From Ophioderma brevispina (lineage: Eukaryota > Echinodermata > Ophiuroidea > Amphilepidida > Ophiodermatidae), in assembly GCA_023653785.1 (NCBI GenBank), contig JAMKCH010084977.1, positions 25,592 through 89,591 on the forward strand: a stretch of 64,000 nucleotides of DNA, written 5' to 3'. The notes under the pieces were generated by a model. It was not told the origin of the DNA. It made no database searches and was given only the letters and a program-made list of their open reading frames with translations. Position 1 is the first letter of the stretch. Every line of letters begins with the position of its first letter. The position numbers were made by a program, and so were the translations under genes. Shown here piece by piece: positions 11,500 through 22,243 of the stretch.

Positions 11500-12165
11500 T
11501 TGTGAGCCTTATCATTTTCGGTTCTTACAAATCTGTTACATTTTCCTCATTTCATTCACCGGCCAAAACAAAAACAGACATGGATACTTGGGATCAGGGA
11601 AGGTGCCGTGCAACCACATCGAACGCAGATCTGCCGACGGTGGCGCAGTGAATATCACGCACTTTTAAGTCTTAAATCGTCAATTTTGCAAAATGTTATG
11701 AAACTGTGCTATAAATCCATACTGTGAGCCTGATCATTTTCGATCTTTACAAATCTGGACATTTTCACTTCATTTATTCACCGGCAACAAAAACCAAAAT
11801 GGATACTTTGGATCAGGAAGGCTGCCGTTCAACCACATAGAACCAGATCTGCCGACGGTGGCGCAGTGAATATCACCGACTTTTAAGGTTAAATCGTCAA
11901 TTTTGTCCCCATTTTTATGAAACTGCGCATTAAAAATCATACTTGGTGAGGCGTAGCATTTTCGTCTTACAAATCTGGGTTACTTTTCACTTCATTTATT
12001 CACCGGCAACAAAAACAAACATGGATACTTTGGATCAGAAGGGCCTGCCGTTCAACCACATCGAACCAGATATGCCGACGGTGGCGCAGTGAATATCACG
12101 CACTTTTAAGTCTTAAAATCGTCAATTTGCAACACTGTTATGAAACATGCGCATATAAATCATAT
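11500..12165. repeat. About 220-230 bp repeat, three units (unit 1)
   Basis: Three successive units share GTGAGCCTTATCATTTTCG, CATTTATTCACCGGCAAC, ATGGATACTTTGGATCAG, CTGCCGACGGTGGCGCAGTG and AATCGTCAATTTTGC. They start near 11503, 11723 and 11945. Unit 2 of the large duplication keeps only two of them (17915-18385), so repeat number differs between the large copies. The unit has no recognised function. Confidence 0.85.
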
Positions 12166-12931
12166 TGCAACGAACTAAGCTTTAAGTTAAAGCATGTTAT
12201 GGAATTGCATACACTTGAGAAGACAGCGAACATGGATTCTCTTTAAAATTTGATTTAATTTCTCATATTTATAGTTGGCAAGAGCAATTGGGCGCAGAAA
12301 TTTAGCTATGTCCAATACCTATGTACTATGTATTAACATGCACAAATGCAAAGGTTTATCTAGTCTATGTAAAAGAATAACATGCAAGTGTGCATTAAGA
12401 GATTCAAATAACCCTTTTGAATCTTCATAACTTTGTACGTAACGCTATAAAATAAAGTAAAAAAAACATTCAGTAAGTAGACACAATAATAAGGCCAGCC
12501 AATATGAATAGCTCATGTAGGGAAATACGCAAACGTAACCACCCCCAAGGACCCTAGGAACAGATAAGACAATTGCTCGAAAGACTAAGAGACATAGAAT
12601 TTCAGTGCGATTGTCAAAGATTGTTGTTTTGAAATTATTATTATTGGGAATGGGTTTCCTTTTAACCCACCCAGTATCTTGATTGGTTATTACTTTTTAC
12701 ATTTTTTCGACCGGTAGAAAATTCGATGGAAACCGAAAATGCCAGAATAGTTATAAAGAAATCAAGATGTCATACTTTAGATTCAAAACTTGCCGTGTGA
12801 AAACCGCGGTCAATCTTCCGAAGTGTAGAAGTGTAAAAGGTATTTGAAATAATTTATCATAAAAAAACGTATTTTTGTTCATTTACCATTTTTATATGGC
12901 TTTCTGTGATGAAAGGGCTTTGTAACCTTAC
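12166..12931. other. Sequence 3' of the last recognised TIR exon, unit 1
   Basis: This is intron or downstream flank of the minus-strand ARM-TIR gene. Nothing coding is recognised. The matching stretch in unit 2 is 18386-19115, with many small length differences. Confidence 0.45.
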
Positions 12932-13132
12932 CATCTGAATTATCTGGCTGAGTTCTTCACGGTTTCCAATCTCTTTGATAAGTCGTTCCATGCTTGTTGT
13001 GATCTCGTCGTCAGAGGAAAAGCTATAGTACAATTGGTACCAAGTCGTAGTCCTAGCCAACCATCTGGTGCGTAGCCAGCTTCATCAAGAAGCCGGGATA
13101 TTGGTTTCTTCAATTTTGAAGGTATGATGCTT
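12932..13132 (-). CDS. ARM-TIR gene, C-terminal TIR exon, copy 1
   Basis: The minus-strand exon runs from an acceptor (GATTACAG, ending at 13133) to a donor (CAGATG|GTAAGG, 12931-12926). It completes the TIR domain: the first two bases finish the glutamate codon begun in the previous exon (residues S-E-A-S-Y), and further on GYAPDGWLGLRLGT is readable. This corresponds to the alpha-D/beta-E region of TIR NADase-type domains. It is followed by LYYSFSSDDEITTSMERLIK, the final TIR helix. The frame breaks at least twice: after the SEASY region, where stop codons appear, and near the GT-K-LYYSF junction, where one base is missing. Copy 2 has breaks at different places, so combining them suggests an intact ancestral frame. 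Either sequencing slips or decay could explain this. I am confident of the family and less so of the exact borders. Confidence 0.75.
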
Positions 13133-13234
13133 CTGTAATCGACATAGTATGGTAAATCATGGTTAGCGGTGATTGAACAAATACATAGAGTGTTTAGGGG
13201 TACCGCGTGAATTAGGCGCTCAGCCAGTTAAAGG

Positions 13235-13560
13235 TGCTTGTTCGATTTATGTATATTGTGTCCTCTACTTGATATTCATTCGTGAGAGCCTGGCACTTGA
13301 ACATATGCCCCATCAAGTTGGATACAAAATTGCGGTTTTGAGGTAGAAGCAATAATGCACACTGCAAAGTCCTGTTTCAATACTCTGTTAATATTGATGG
13401 TTACCCTAAAACGGCGTTTTTTTGTTTATATTCTTGGGAATGAAATGGATTGAGGGCTCAGATTTCAGGACGACAATGAGAAACATACGGCCTTCATCTG
13501 ATATCAAATCGATATACTTCCGGGTAAATCAGGGGGGGTCATAAAGACGATAGGAAACAC
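13235..13560 (+). repeat. Dispersed 300-bp repeat, copy in unit 1
   Basis: About 300 bp from TGTCCTCTACTTGATAT through GGAATGAAATGGATTGAGGG to CCGGGTAAATCAGGGGG recur at 19425-19745 (unit 2) and, in the opposite orientation, at 41740-42045. Shared words include GCACTTGAACATA, CATCAAGTTGG, TTAATATTGATGGT and GACGACAATGAGAAA. It is a genuine interspersed repeat rather than just part of the large duplication. I see no clear terminal repeats or promoter boxes, so its class (SINE, MITE or fragment) is open. Confidence 0.8.
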
Positions 13561-13912
13561 GCACCTTAACAGAGTGTGGAATTGTTCTGTTGAAGATTTT
13601 TCAGCGTTCCAAAGCTGTCAAGAATATCGTTGTGGTTTCCTTTAAAATGAAACATAATCGCATCTTGCTTGCATATAGTTTGGGCACGGGTAATTAAAAA
13701 AAGAAAATTATATAATATGTGTTTTGTTTACAAAAGACTGCTACAAGATCAAGGGGGGGGTATTTGGGGGGGATACCCATGTTACTCTAAACTGGATTTG
13801 CAAGCATAGATTTATCGCTAACCTTACGGAAATACAGAAATAATCATAGCAAACGAAAACTCCACAATTATTCAGAAAAAAATAGTAAGATTAAAAACAG
13901 TGTTTATGTTTT
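13561..13912. other. Intron of the ARM-TIR gene, unit 1; nothing else seen
   Basis: No exon is recognised. Corresponds to 19746-20077 in unit 2. Contains a short G-run near 13755 that is missing from unit 2. Confidence 0.4.
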
Positions 13913-14064
13913 CTGTTAAAGCCACTATCAGTTTTTTTTCAAATTCAAAATGCCCACTTTTGTCTCTAAATTGGCTAGTGTTAGGTCCATATCACACCTT
14001 ATTACTTTAACTTTGTGAAAACAGACACTAGGTATTTTAATTCCGTGTGCCGAGTTCCATTTAC
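13913..14064. mobile_element. MITE with AAAGCCACTATCAG end, truncated by the tandem junction
   Basis: TTAAAGCCACTATCAGTTTT begins the element. Its other end (CTGATAGTGGCTTTAA) is missing here because the sequence switches to the start of unit 2 at 14065. The complete element is at 20078-20442. This fixes one breakpoint of the large duplication inside a MITE. Confidence 0.7.
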
Positions 14065-14558
14065 GGTTATACCTTCCCTAGAGCTTCGCTTTCTTAAAAC
14101 AGATAGATTAATACGTAACAACTTTTTTTTTTGGAGCACACAATTTGGGATGTTTTAAAATTTAGTGGGATTTCTCTATAAATTGCAGAGAACACCCTTT
14201 TTCAAAACTTAAATTCATCGCTTTTATTCGTTTTTTTGACTCCCAACCCCCCTTTCGTCATGTTAGAACCAACGAGATATGTAAGTTTACATCCGCACAA
14301 GCATCCATATTTTATAAGGAATTAAGATATTTTGGACATCAATCAGGACATTTTCCAGAGTGTTTTCGACCACTATTGAGGTCATCAGCGATTTTAATGC
14401 TTTCTCGTGTAGAATAAAATAACGCATGTTGCCGTGACCTCCTGATTGACTGTAAAAATTAATAGAACTTTGCTTTTTAATTAGGGCCATTTTGTACATA
14501 AACCAATGGCATTTTGTTTGTTGGTGTGCAATCTGTAGACTTTGCAAAGCCGCTCCGT

Positions 14559-15120
14559 ACACTGCAAAACTGTGATGTTAACTTTAACATCATGGTTTAA
14601 TTTTAACACCATCCTGAGTTTTCCCCCCCCCCCCCCCCCCCCAATAATGGGACCACTCCCACTGGTGTTAGATTAACCCCATGTATGTTATTTAACACCA
14701 ATTTTGGTGTGTTCAATTATGCTATAACACTGTTTGTGTTAATTGTACACCAATATGGTGTTATTATTTTTTTAACACTGCCGCGTGCCAAAATGTGACA
14801 CTACTGGTGTAATTTAACCCTCTCCCTGGAGTCACTACGGGACCACTCCCTCTGGTTTTAATAAACACCAAACTTTGGTTTTACATTTATATTGTAACAT
14901 GGGATGGTTTTATGTAGAACGCGTGATTTTGTTTATTTGTGCTTCTATTATAATGCTTGCCTCTAACAACTCATAAACAGAACACCAACAGCCATAATGA
15001 ATATAATGCCGCAACACCGATTGGTGTGTTAAGCTACTTTTCAACACCACAAAACTAACACCAACAAGTTTGACACCGACCTGGTGTTAAAATGTGAACA
15101 CCCCAGTTTTTTGCAGTGTA
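14559..15120. mobile_element. GGTGTTA/TAACACC-rich MITE, unit 2 copy
   Basis: Ends ACACTGCAAAACTG and CAGTTTTTTGCAGTGT are inverted repeats. Interior as in the copy at 8222-8752, with a poly-C tract inserted near 14624. Both copies lie at the same relative position in the large duplication, so they derive from one insertion. Confidence 0.75.
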
Positions 15121-15499
15121 CAAACTCTATGTGAAAATCACGTGTATTTTAAAACCCCCATAAATTATACAGGATTGTCCCTATACAAGTTGCTATTAAA
15201 GTAGGCTGTCACCAAGCTTCGCGAATACTTGGCTTTCTTGCACAGCTAGATGACCTCTACATGACCTTGACATCCGATTTGCTCTGCGCTCAGGTCGGAT
15301 CTCCAACCTACCAATGTGGCTCTCCCTCACAAGACGTCAGATCATCATCTCATGAGTGGCTACCTTTCGGTCCAACGTTGGATATAAACCTCTCCAACCC
15401 CAACCAGTCAACAGTGAGCTGGGCGCACCACTCCAAATATTTTCGTCCTTTTGACCAAATTTAGTGGTCATTAGGGCATTTCTACGCAAATTGACCTCA

Positions 15500-16950
15500 G
15501 ATGACCTTTGTATGGCACTCTCCCACGTCTCAAATCATGCGAGTTGTCCCGGCGCATTCGAGTTTCACCGCGCTGTGTATCGATTTTTCCTCGCCCCATT
15601 CGAGTGTGCAGCGTTATATGTCCGTTTTACAGCGCATCTGTCCAGTTGCCCTATACATTCGATTTGTGCTCTCTATTGGGTGGTTGACATAATCAGGCCC
15701 AGGTTTTACGCTCCACGTATCAAAATCATGGGAGTTTCCCGCTCATTTCGATTCAGCAACGCTGTGTATAGATTTTGCCTCGCCATATGTCGATGTGCCG
15801 CGGATATGCTCGAGTTTACAGCGCTATCGTCCCGTTTGCCCTCTATACATCGAGTTGTGCTCTCTATATCGTGAGTTTGACATAAATCATGGTCCATTTT
15901 ATGTAACCTCCAACGTATCAAATCATGGCGAGTTTTCCCGCGCATGGCATTTTCACCGTCTGTGTACCGAGTTTCCCCCCTGGCGCCATATGTCGATTTG
16001 CAGCGTTATCGTTCGAGTTTCATGCGCTATCTGTCCAGTTTGCCCTCGAATACTCGTAGTTTGCTCTCTATATGGTGAGTTCGACATAAATCATGTCCAT
16101 TTTAGCGCTCCACGTATCAAATCATGGCGGATTTTCCCGTCGCATGTCGAGTTTCACGCGCTGTGTATCGATGTTTCCTCGCCATTGTCGAGTGTGCAGC
16201 GTTAGATGTCGAGTTTACAGCGCAGCCTATATTTCCGAGTTTTGCCCTCTATACAGCGAGTTGTGCTCGCATATATAGAGTGAGTTTGACATAAATCAAT
16301 GTCCAGTTTTAACTCTCCACGTATCAAATCATGGCGATTTTCCCCGCGCATGTCGAGTTTCACGCGCTGTGTATCGAGTTTTTCCTCGCCATATGTCGGT
16401 GGGTCAGCGTTATATGTCTAGTTTTTTATTTAAAGCGGGCTATACTGGGTCCAGTTATCCCTCTATACATCGAGTTTGTTGCTCTCTAAATGGTGATTTT
16501 GACATGAAATCAGGTCCAGTTTTACGCTGCCACGTATCAACATCATGCGCCGAGTTTTCCCGCGCATGTCGCGATTCACGCGCTGTGTATCGCAGTTTTT
16601 TCTTCGCCATATGTCGAGTGTGTCAGCGTTATATGTCGAAGTTTACAGCGCTATCTGGCTGCATTTGTCCCTCTATACATCGAGTGGGCTCCTCTATCCT
16701 GGTGAGTTCGACATAAATCCTTCCCGAGTTTTTACGCTCCACGTATCAATCCCCCCAGCCCATGCGAGTTTTTTCAGCCTCAGCATGTCGAGTTTCACGC
16801 GCTGTGTATCGAGGTTTTCCTCTCATATGTCGAGTGTTGCATCGTTATATGTCTGAGGTTTACAGCGCTATATGGGTCCAGTTTAATGGTCGCCTCTATA
16901 CACGTGATTTTTGCTCTCTTATATTGTGATTTGACAGGTAACTCCTGTCC
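15500..16950. repeat. Roughly 200-bp satellite array, seven units (unit 2)
   Basis: The CACGTATCAAATCATGG landmark recurs at about 15525, 15715, 15915, 16108, 16319, 16531 and 16740. Unit number and order match the array at 9145-10535, but spacing is more variable because of single-base gains and losses. Open frames here are repeat translations. Confidence 0.9.
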
Positions 16951-17215
16951 AGTTCATCAAAATCTCGACATGATTTTTTCTCTCAACATGAGGAAAACAA
17001 AGAAACAAAGTAAAATTAAAAAAAAATCTTGTCGAGTTTGCTCATGTTATAAAAAATCATGTCGAGTTGCTCATGGTGGAACAAAATCATGTCCCTTTGC
17101 TCATGTTGATAAAAAAATCAGTCAGTTTTGCTCATTTGAGAAGACATCCTGGTCCAGTTTGCACACTGTTGAAAAAATCAAGTCCATTTTTTTAAACGTC
17201 GCATGATTTATTCTG
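16951..17215. repeat. 30-bp minisatellite (unit 2)
   Basis: Degenerate units of AAAAATCATGTCGAGTTGCT followed by CATG, matching 10536-10790. It is followed at 17265-17305 by the inverted core (GTAAACTCGACATATAGC). Confidence 0.8.
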
Positions 17216-17782
17216 CAGGATTTTATGAACTCTGCACATATAGTTCAAACTGGATAGGCTGTGCTGTAAACTCGACATATAGCGGGGTTAACTCGATATA
17301 CAGGCGCATACTCGCCATGATTTGATCGTGGAGCGTGCCATACCATTAGAGTACCCTGAAACCCTAATAACAAACTGTCCTCCCCAACCTCATGCCAATA
17401 TCAGCCCCCTATGTCAAAGCATAATGGAATGCTGAAACGACAGACATTGTACGTATGGATTCGGATCTTTCGTCAATATTTTCAGCGCGGTTGTAATTTG
17501 ATGAGGGTACTAAACCCAGTTGGGATTCATATCATCTTCAGATCATTTGTGACTCTTGTGGTGATAACCAGTATTGGTCGTACATCTCCCTGTCAAGTGA
17601 CTTCCACTACAGACCGAGCGGAGAAACCAAAGCTCCGTCGTCTCATTTTCTTCACCAAGTCTGGACATCTTCTTTGGCCCGACTCCGCTGCCACTTGGTG
17701 GTCCTGGTCTTTGATTGAGTGATATGTTTTGCTGAGTTTCGTTCTGCGTAGGCGGGCAGGTGTTTACCCCGTCTTGGCTACC

Positions 17783-17915
17783 CCTGTTGAGACCACAAAG
17801 AAAGACGGAAAAACCAGGAAGAAGTCCGGGAAAAGGAAGATGAAAAGAAAGATCAATAATGAGTATAAGAGTATACGAGGAAGACGAAGGTGAAGAAAAG
17901 GAGAAGGGGGTCTTG
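17783..17915 (-). promoter_or_regulatory. Candidate 3' splice site with pyrimidine tract, unit 2
   Basis: The minus strand shows a long pyrimidine-rich run ending in GTGGTCTCAACAG at about 17784. It is the counterpart of the signal at 11363-11495. Retention in both copies despite many indels is mild support for a real acceptor in the ancestral sequence. Confidence 0.35.
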
Positions 17916-18385
17916 TTATTGTGAGCCTTATCATATCATTTTCCGTTTTACACATCTGGTTACAATTTTCACTTCATTTATTCACCGCACACAAACAAAC
18001 ATTGATTCTTTGGATCAGGAAGGTGCACGTTCAACCACAGGAACCAGATCGGCGACGGTGGCGCATTGACTATCACGCCGTTGGTAAGTCTTAAATCGTC
18101 AATTTTGCAAACTTTTTGAAACACTGGCGCAATAAGTCCATACTTGTGCAGCCTTATCTTTGCGTCTTTACAAAGTCTATGTTACATTTCACTCCATGAT
18201 TCCTCCGGCAACAAAAATCACACATGGGATACTGTGGATCAAGAGGTGCCGTTCAACCACATGGGAAACCAGATATGGCCGACGGTGGCGGCTTGAATCT
18301 CACGCACTTTTAAAGTCTTAATCGTCAATGTTTGCAAACTTTTATGAAACTGCGCATATAAATCCAACTTTGCACGACGAAAGCT
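17915..18385. repeat. About 220-230 bp repeat, two units (unit 2)
   Basis: Two units with GTGAGCCTTATCATATC / GCAGCCTTATC starts and the shared GCCGACGGTGGCG and ATCGTCAAT words. Unit 1 has three. Confidence 0.8.
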
Positions 18386-19115
18386 TTACGTTCGAGCATG
18401 TATGATCATACATCTGAGAAGACGAGCGAACCCTGGAGATTCTTAAAATTTGATTTAATTTTCTCATATTTACATTTGGCAAGAGCAATGGGCGCAGTCA
18501 AATTTACGCTATTTTCAATTACCTATATTAATAATGTAATTAACATAGTCACAAATGCAAAAAGTTTATCTAGTCTATGTAAAATAACATGGCAAGTGTA
18601 CTTAAGAGATTCAAATAACCTTGAATCTCATACTTGTACGTACCTATAAAATAAGTAAAAACACTTCAGTAATTAGACATAATTCGTCAGCCATATTATA
18701 GCTCATGTAGGGAAATAGCAAAACGTAACCAAGGAACACTCGAACAGATAAGACAATGCTCGTACAGACTAAAGAGACATAGAATTTCAGTGCGATTGTC
18801 AAAGAGTGTATGTTTGAATTATTCTTATTTGATTTGTTTCTTTTAACCCACCCAGTAGCTTTGATTGGTTTTACATTTTTACATTTTTCGACCGGTAGCA
18901 ATATCGCTGTAAACACAAAATGAAAATATCATACAGAACTCCAGATGTAATCTTTAATTCAAAACTGCCGGTGAAAACCGCGGTCATATCTTTCCGAAGT
19001 GTAGAAGTGTAACGGTATTTGAACATATCAAACACTTTATCATAAACAACGTATTTTTGTTTTTGTTACCATTTTTACTATGTGCTTTTCTGATGAAAGG
19101 GCTTTGTAACCTTAC

Positions 19116-19315
19116 CATCTGAATTATCTGGCTTGACAGTTTCTCCACGTTCCAATCTCTTTGATAAGTCGTGCCATGCTTGTTGTGATCGCGTCGTCAG
19201 AGGAAAAGCTATGTACCATTTGGTACAAGTAGTAGTTAGCAACTCTGGTGCGTAGTCCAGCCTTCCATCAGGAGCGGGATTCTTGTTTCTTCATTTTGAA
19301 GGGTAATGATGGCTT
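19116..19315 (-). CDS. ARM-TIR gene, C-terminal TIR exon, copy 2
   Basis: Counterpart of 12932-13132, nearer to the middle TIR exon. Acceptor is GCGATACAG (ending at 19316) and donor CAGATG|GTAAGG (19115 downward). The reading around ATCCCGCTCCTGATGGAAG gives IPLLMEG, typical of the TIR region just before the GY-P-DGW motif; copy 1 is broken at that point. The GYAPDGW region is itself disrupted here by an extra base, and the following K-L-Y-Y region has changes, so this copy is also not open as written. Both copies can be read only in pieces. Position suggests that this copy is the first one a spliced transcript would meet. Confidence 0.7.
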
Positions 19316-19424
19316 CTGTATCGCATATCATGGTAAATCATGGTTAGCGGTGATTGAACAAATACATGTAGAGGTGTTTTATGGTACCGCGTGAATTAGG
19401 CGCTCAGCCAGTTTTGAAAGGTGC

Positions 19425-19745
19425 TTTGTTCCGATTTATGTCTATTGTGTTCTCTACTTTGGAGGGGGGGGGGGAGAGCCTGGCACGTGAACATAAGCCC
19501 CTCAAGTTGGAACAAAATTGCGGTTTTGATGTAGAAGCAATAAATTCCACTGCAAGTCCTTGTTCAATACTGTGCTTTAATATTGATGGTTAACCACTAA
19601 AACGGGTTTTTTTTGTTTATATCGTTGGGATGAAATGTGTGAGGGTATCAGATTTCAGACGACAATTAAGAACATACGGCCTTTCATCTATCAAAATCGA
19701 ACTACTTTCCGGTAAAATCAGGGGGTCCCAAAACGACGGCACACC
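19425..19745 (+). repeat. Dispersed 300-bp repeat, copy in unit 2
   Basis: Same repeat as 13235-13560 and the inverted copy 41740-42045. A G-run near 19462 and several single-base losses distinguish it from the unit 1 copy. Confidence 0.75.
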
Positions 19746-20077
19746 ACCTTTAAAAGAAGTGTGGAATTGTTCTTGGTTAAGATTTTTTTCATTCGTTCCA
19801 AAGTTTTCAGAATATCTGTTGTGGTTTTCCTTAAATGAACATCTTCCATCTTGCTTGGCCTATAGTTTGGGCCACGGTAATTAAAAAGAAAATTATATAA
19901 TATGTGTTTTTGTTTTTACAAAAGACTTGCTAAAGATCAAATACCCATGTTCTCTAGACTGTTTTGCAAGCATAGATTTATCGCTAAACTTAACAGGAAT
20001 ACAGAAATCATACAAACGAAACTCCCAATTATTCAGAAAAAATAGTAAGATTATAAAACATGTATATGTTTAAATAT

Positions 20078-20442
20078 CTTTAAATAAAAAAACTATCATT
20101 TTTTTTTTCAAATTCAAAATCCCATTTTGCTCTAGATTGCTAGAATAGTTCGGTCTATAACACCTTATTACTTTTCTTTGTGGAAAGAACAGACAGCTTG
20201 GTATTAAAAAGCGGTCTTGAAGATGCCATTTACGCCTGCTTCTGGACCTTAAAAAAGTCGGATCTCGACTTTTATTAGTAAATAAAGCATAAAATCGTAA
20301 TTCCTTAATACGGCGTGTTACTCTTAGCCACTTGCATGGATCTTTACCAATACAGCAGTGCAAACAAAAAAATGAACTTTGATGAAAAATAGGGGGCGCG
20401 ATTTGTTTACATTGTGAAGAAATCGCTGATAGTGGCTTTAAA
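20078..20442. mobile_element. MITE with AAAGCCACTATCAG-type inverted ends
   Basis: The left end reads TAAATAAAAAAACTATCAT and the right end CTGATAGTGGCTTTAA. The left end is better preserved in unit 1 (TTAAAGCCACTATCAG at 13913). About 365 bp, non-coding. The repeat unit of the large duplication ends at about 20233, inside it. Confidence 0.65.
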
Positions 20443-20812
20443 GGTACACTCCCTGATTACATCATATATTTGAATCTTATTTATGTACCATTTTGATGCG
20501 AAAAGCAATTATTTATCGTCAAGCGAGTGCGACAAAGTCATAACAGATATTCTTGCCAAATTGTCTTTGTTCCATTCGCAGATTTTGTATTCCCAAGTCG
20601 TATCTATACTTAGTAAATTATTCATGATTGACTTATATACAAGCTAATTTTATTAATAATGTATGCAAAATTATATACTTTCACCTTATATATGCAAAAA
20701 TTGAATTAATAAAAAATACCACTTTGATTTTTTTCCTCTGGTAAAAATATGAAAGGCAAATACGACTGTTTTGAACAGGCATATTTAATTTCAGTTGTAT
20801 GTCTTCTAGTAA
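20443..20812. other. Intron sequence; nothing recognised
   Basis: AT-rich DNA between the large duplication and the first CTGACTCAGAG-type MITE. It lies in the inferred last intron of the ARM-TIR gene. Confidence 0.4.
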
Positions 20813-21101
20813 TTAAAGGCTGACCCAGAGATTTCCCGAGGAAGGCGCCCTCAATTTTCAAAGAATTCGTGTTTTTTTGCATATACATTATGCTTGTCGA
20901 TATAACTAATAACTAGGCTCAAATCGATGTCCTGGTTATACACGGTGTACATAATTGTTTTAACCTTGTTTACTGCCTGGAAACGAAAAAAATCCGATTC
21001 ATCTCTAACTTTGGAATTAATCAATTTTCTTTAGTTCTAGTTTACTATTTTAATTACTACACAAAACATATATATTTCGAAATCTCTGAGTCAGCCTTTA
21101 A
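20813..21101. mobile_element. TTAA-flanked MITE, family A copy 1
   Basis: Starts TTAAAGGCTGACCCAGAGAT and ends ATCTCTGAGTCAGCCTTTAA, near-perfect inverted ends of about 23 bp. The interior has GGCGCCCTCAATTTTC, TGCATATACATTATGCTTGT, CTCAAATCGATGTCC and a TTTAGTTCTAGTT word. Five copies occur in this window. The ends begin and finish with TTAA, which could be a piggyBac-type target duplication, or the duplication could be TA or TTA with AAGGC ends. It is non-coding. Confidence 0.88.
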
Positions 21102-21243
21102 GCTTATTACGTCTGGTTAAGTTTAAGCACGACTTTGTTGCACTGTGGCTTCAAAATGTTGTGAATACCTGCAGGGATACGACTTTGCTGCATTTACATT
21201 TTCAGGCTGTAGTGCAACAAAGTCGCATCTATGCTTCAGTTAA
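21102..21243. other. Spacer with repeated GACTTTGTTGCAC words
   Basis: Short stretch with GCACGACTTTGTTGCACTG, GGATACGACTTTGCTGCA and the inverted GTGCAACAAAGTCGCA, a small foldback of about 90 bp. Confidence 0.5.
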
Positions 21244-21612
21244 TTAAAGGCTGACTCGGAGATTTCACCAGGATGGCGCCCTCCATTTTCTAATCGTGTT
21301 TTTTGCATATAAATGATGCTTGTGCACATACTAATCACTGTGTGAAATAGCTAGGCCCAGCAAATCGATGTCCTTCACATAGAAAATATCGACTTTGTTA
21401 TAAATTTTTCGGATCCGGACTTTTTGTTATAAATATACAGTAGTATGGTACTGTTTATACTATACATAAATGCTAACTGCATCAAAACGGAAGGTCCAAT
21501 TCATCTCAAACTTTGGAATTAAGCATTTTAGGTGACTATCTTTAGTTCTAGTTGATTTTTTTTAATTTATACTCACAAAAATACATTTCGAAATCTCTGA
21601 GTCAGCCTTTAA
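21244..21612. mobile_element. TTAA-flanked MITE, family A copy 2
   Basis: Starts TTAAAGGCTGACTCGGAGAT and ends CTCTGAGTCAGCCTTTAA. Shares TGTGAAATAGCTAGGC and AAATCGATGTCCTTCACATA with copies 4 and 5. Longer than copy 1 because it keeps the ACTTTGTTATAAATT segment. Confidence 0.88.
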
Positions 21613-21812
21613 TATTTATTATTCCGTATTTAGTTGATTAAAGTAGAAGCTAATGTTTTTTAAATTTTCATCATGTGCAAAAACATTTTAAGTATTATAC
21701 TACTTAAAGAAATATACCAAAATGTTTCTCTTGTAACGACTTTTGTATTACAATGGCTGCTTTGTAAACAATTTCAAGTAACATTAATTAAATAAAGCAT
21801 TTTGCTCTATAA

Positions 21813-22012
21813 TTAAAAAGGCTGACTCAGAGATTTCCAGATGAGGGCGCCCTCTATTTTCTAACATCGATTTTTTTTTTATGTACATAATGCTTGTCCA
21901 TATAGCTAAGCTCAATTCGATGTCCTTTGATATAGAAAATCACAACTTTGTAACAAAATTCCGCCACCTGAAATTTTGTTTATACACAGTATCCAATGTA
22001 ATGCTACACGAT
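21813..22012. mobile_element. TTAA-flanked MITE, family A copy 3, left part only
   Basis: Starts TTAAAAAGGCTGACTCAGAG and runs to TATCCAATGTAATGCTACAC. It then switches abruptly to the GAATTC-type element, so the right end is lost by deletion or interrupted insertion. Confidence 0.8.
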
Positions 22013-22090
22013 TTATTCCGTGAAGGGTTGCCGAATTCATAAGTGTGTCAGAAAAAAGTGTGTCAGATAGGTCATGTTAAGGAAACGCCC
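22013..22090. mobile_element. Half copy of the TTCCGT..GAATTC foldback family
   Basis: TTATTCCGTGAAGGGTTGCC, GAATTCATAAGTGTGTCAGA and AAGGAAACGCCCC match the right halves of the foldbacks at 32950-33118 and 41145-41331. No left half is present; the element abuts MITE family A copy 3. Confidence 0.6.
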
Positions 22091-22243
22091 CTACTGCCGC
22101 CACCTACAGTCTTCTGGCATGTCTTGCTGTGATTGGTTTGTCCATAGCTTTTTGGGCAGTTCTTGTCCAAATACGATGTGTATCTGTTCTGATTTATCTG
22201 TGACTAATATGAGGTTGACGTTATCAATTTATTTGACACATAC

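Larger units (their letters stand above)
7719..14064. repeat. Tandem large duplication, unit 1 (about 6.3 kb)
   Basis: This block and 14065-20233 carry the same ordered content: a GCTTCGCTTTCTTAAAA start, a GGTGTTA-rich MITE, the words CCTCTCCAACCCCAACCAGT and similar, the 196-bp satellite, a 30-bp minisatellite, a purine-rich tract, a 220-bp repeat, the last TIR exon, a dispersed repeat and a MITE. The block starts at GGTTATAC and ends inside the MITE whose complete copy is at the end of unit 2. The copies differ by frequent 1-3 base insertions and deletions far more than by substitutions. Either this is an old tandem duplication, or two poorly polished versions of one locus were assembled side by side. 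Confidence 0.85.
14065..20233. repeat. Tandem large duplication, unit 2 (about 6.2 kb)
   Basis: Same order of features as 7719-14064. Differences include an 18-C run at about 14624-14641 where unit 1 has CTCCTGGAGT-like sequence, two rather than three 220-bp repeats, and hundreds of small indels. The last TIR exon, the dispersed repeat and the satellite with seven units are all retained. Confidence 0.85.

Noticed and set aside
14624..14641. An 18-base C run that could be a G-quadruplex or functional tract
   Set aside because: The other copy of the block has ordinary sequence there, so it looks like an error or a slippage product inside a MITE.
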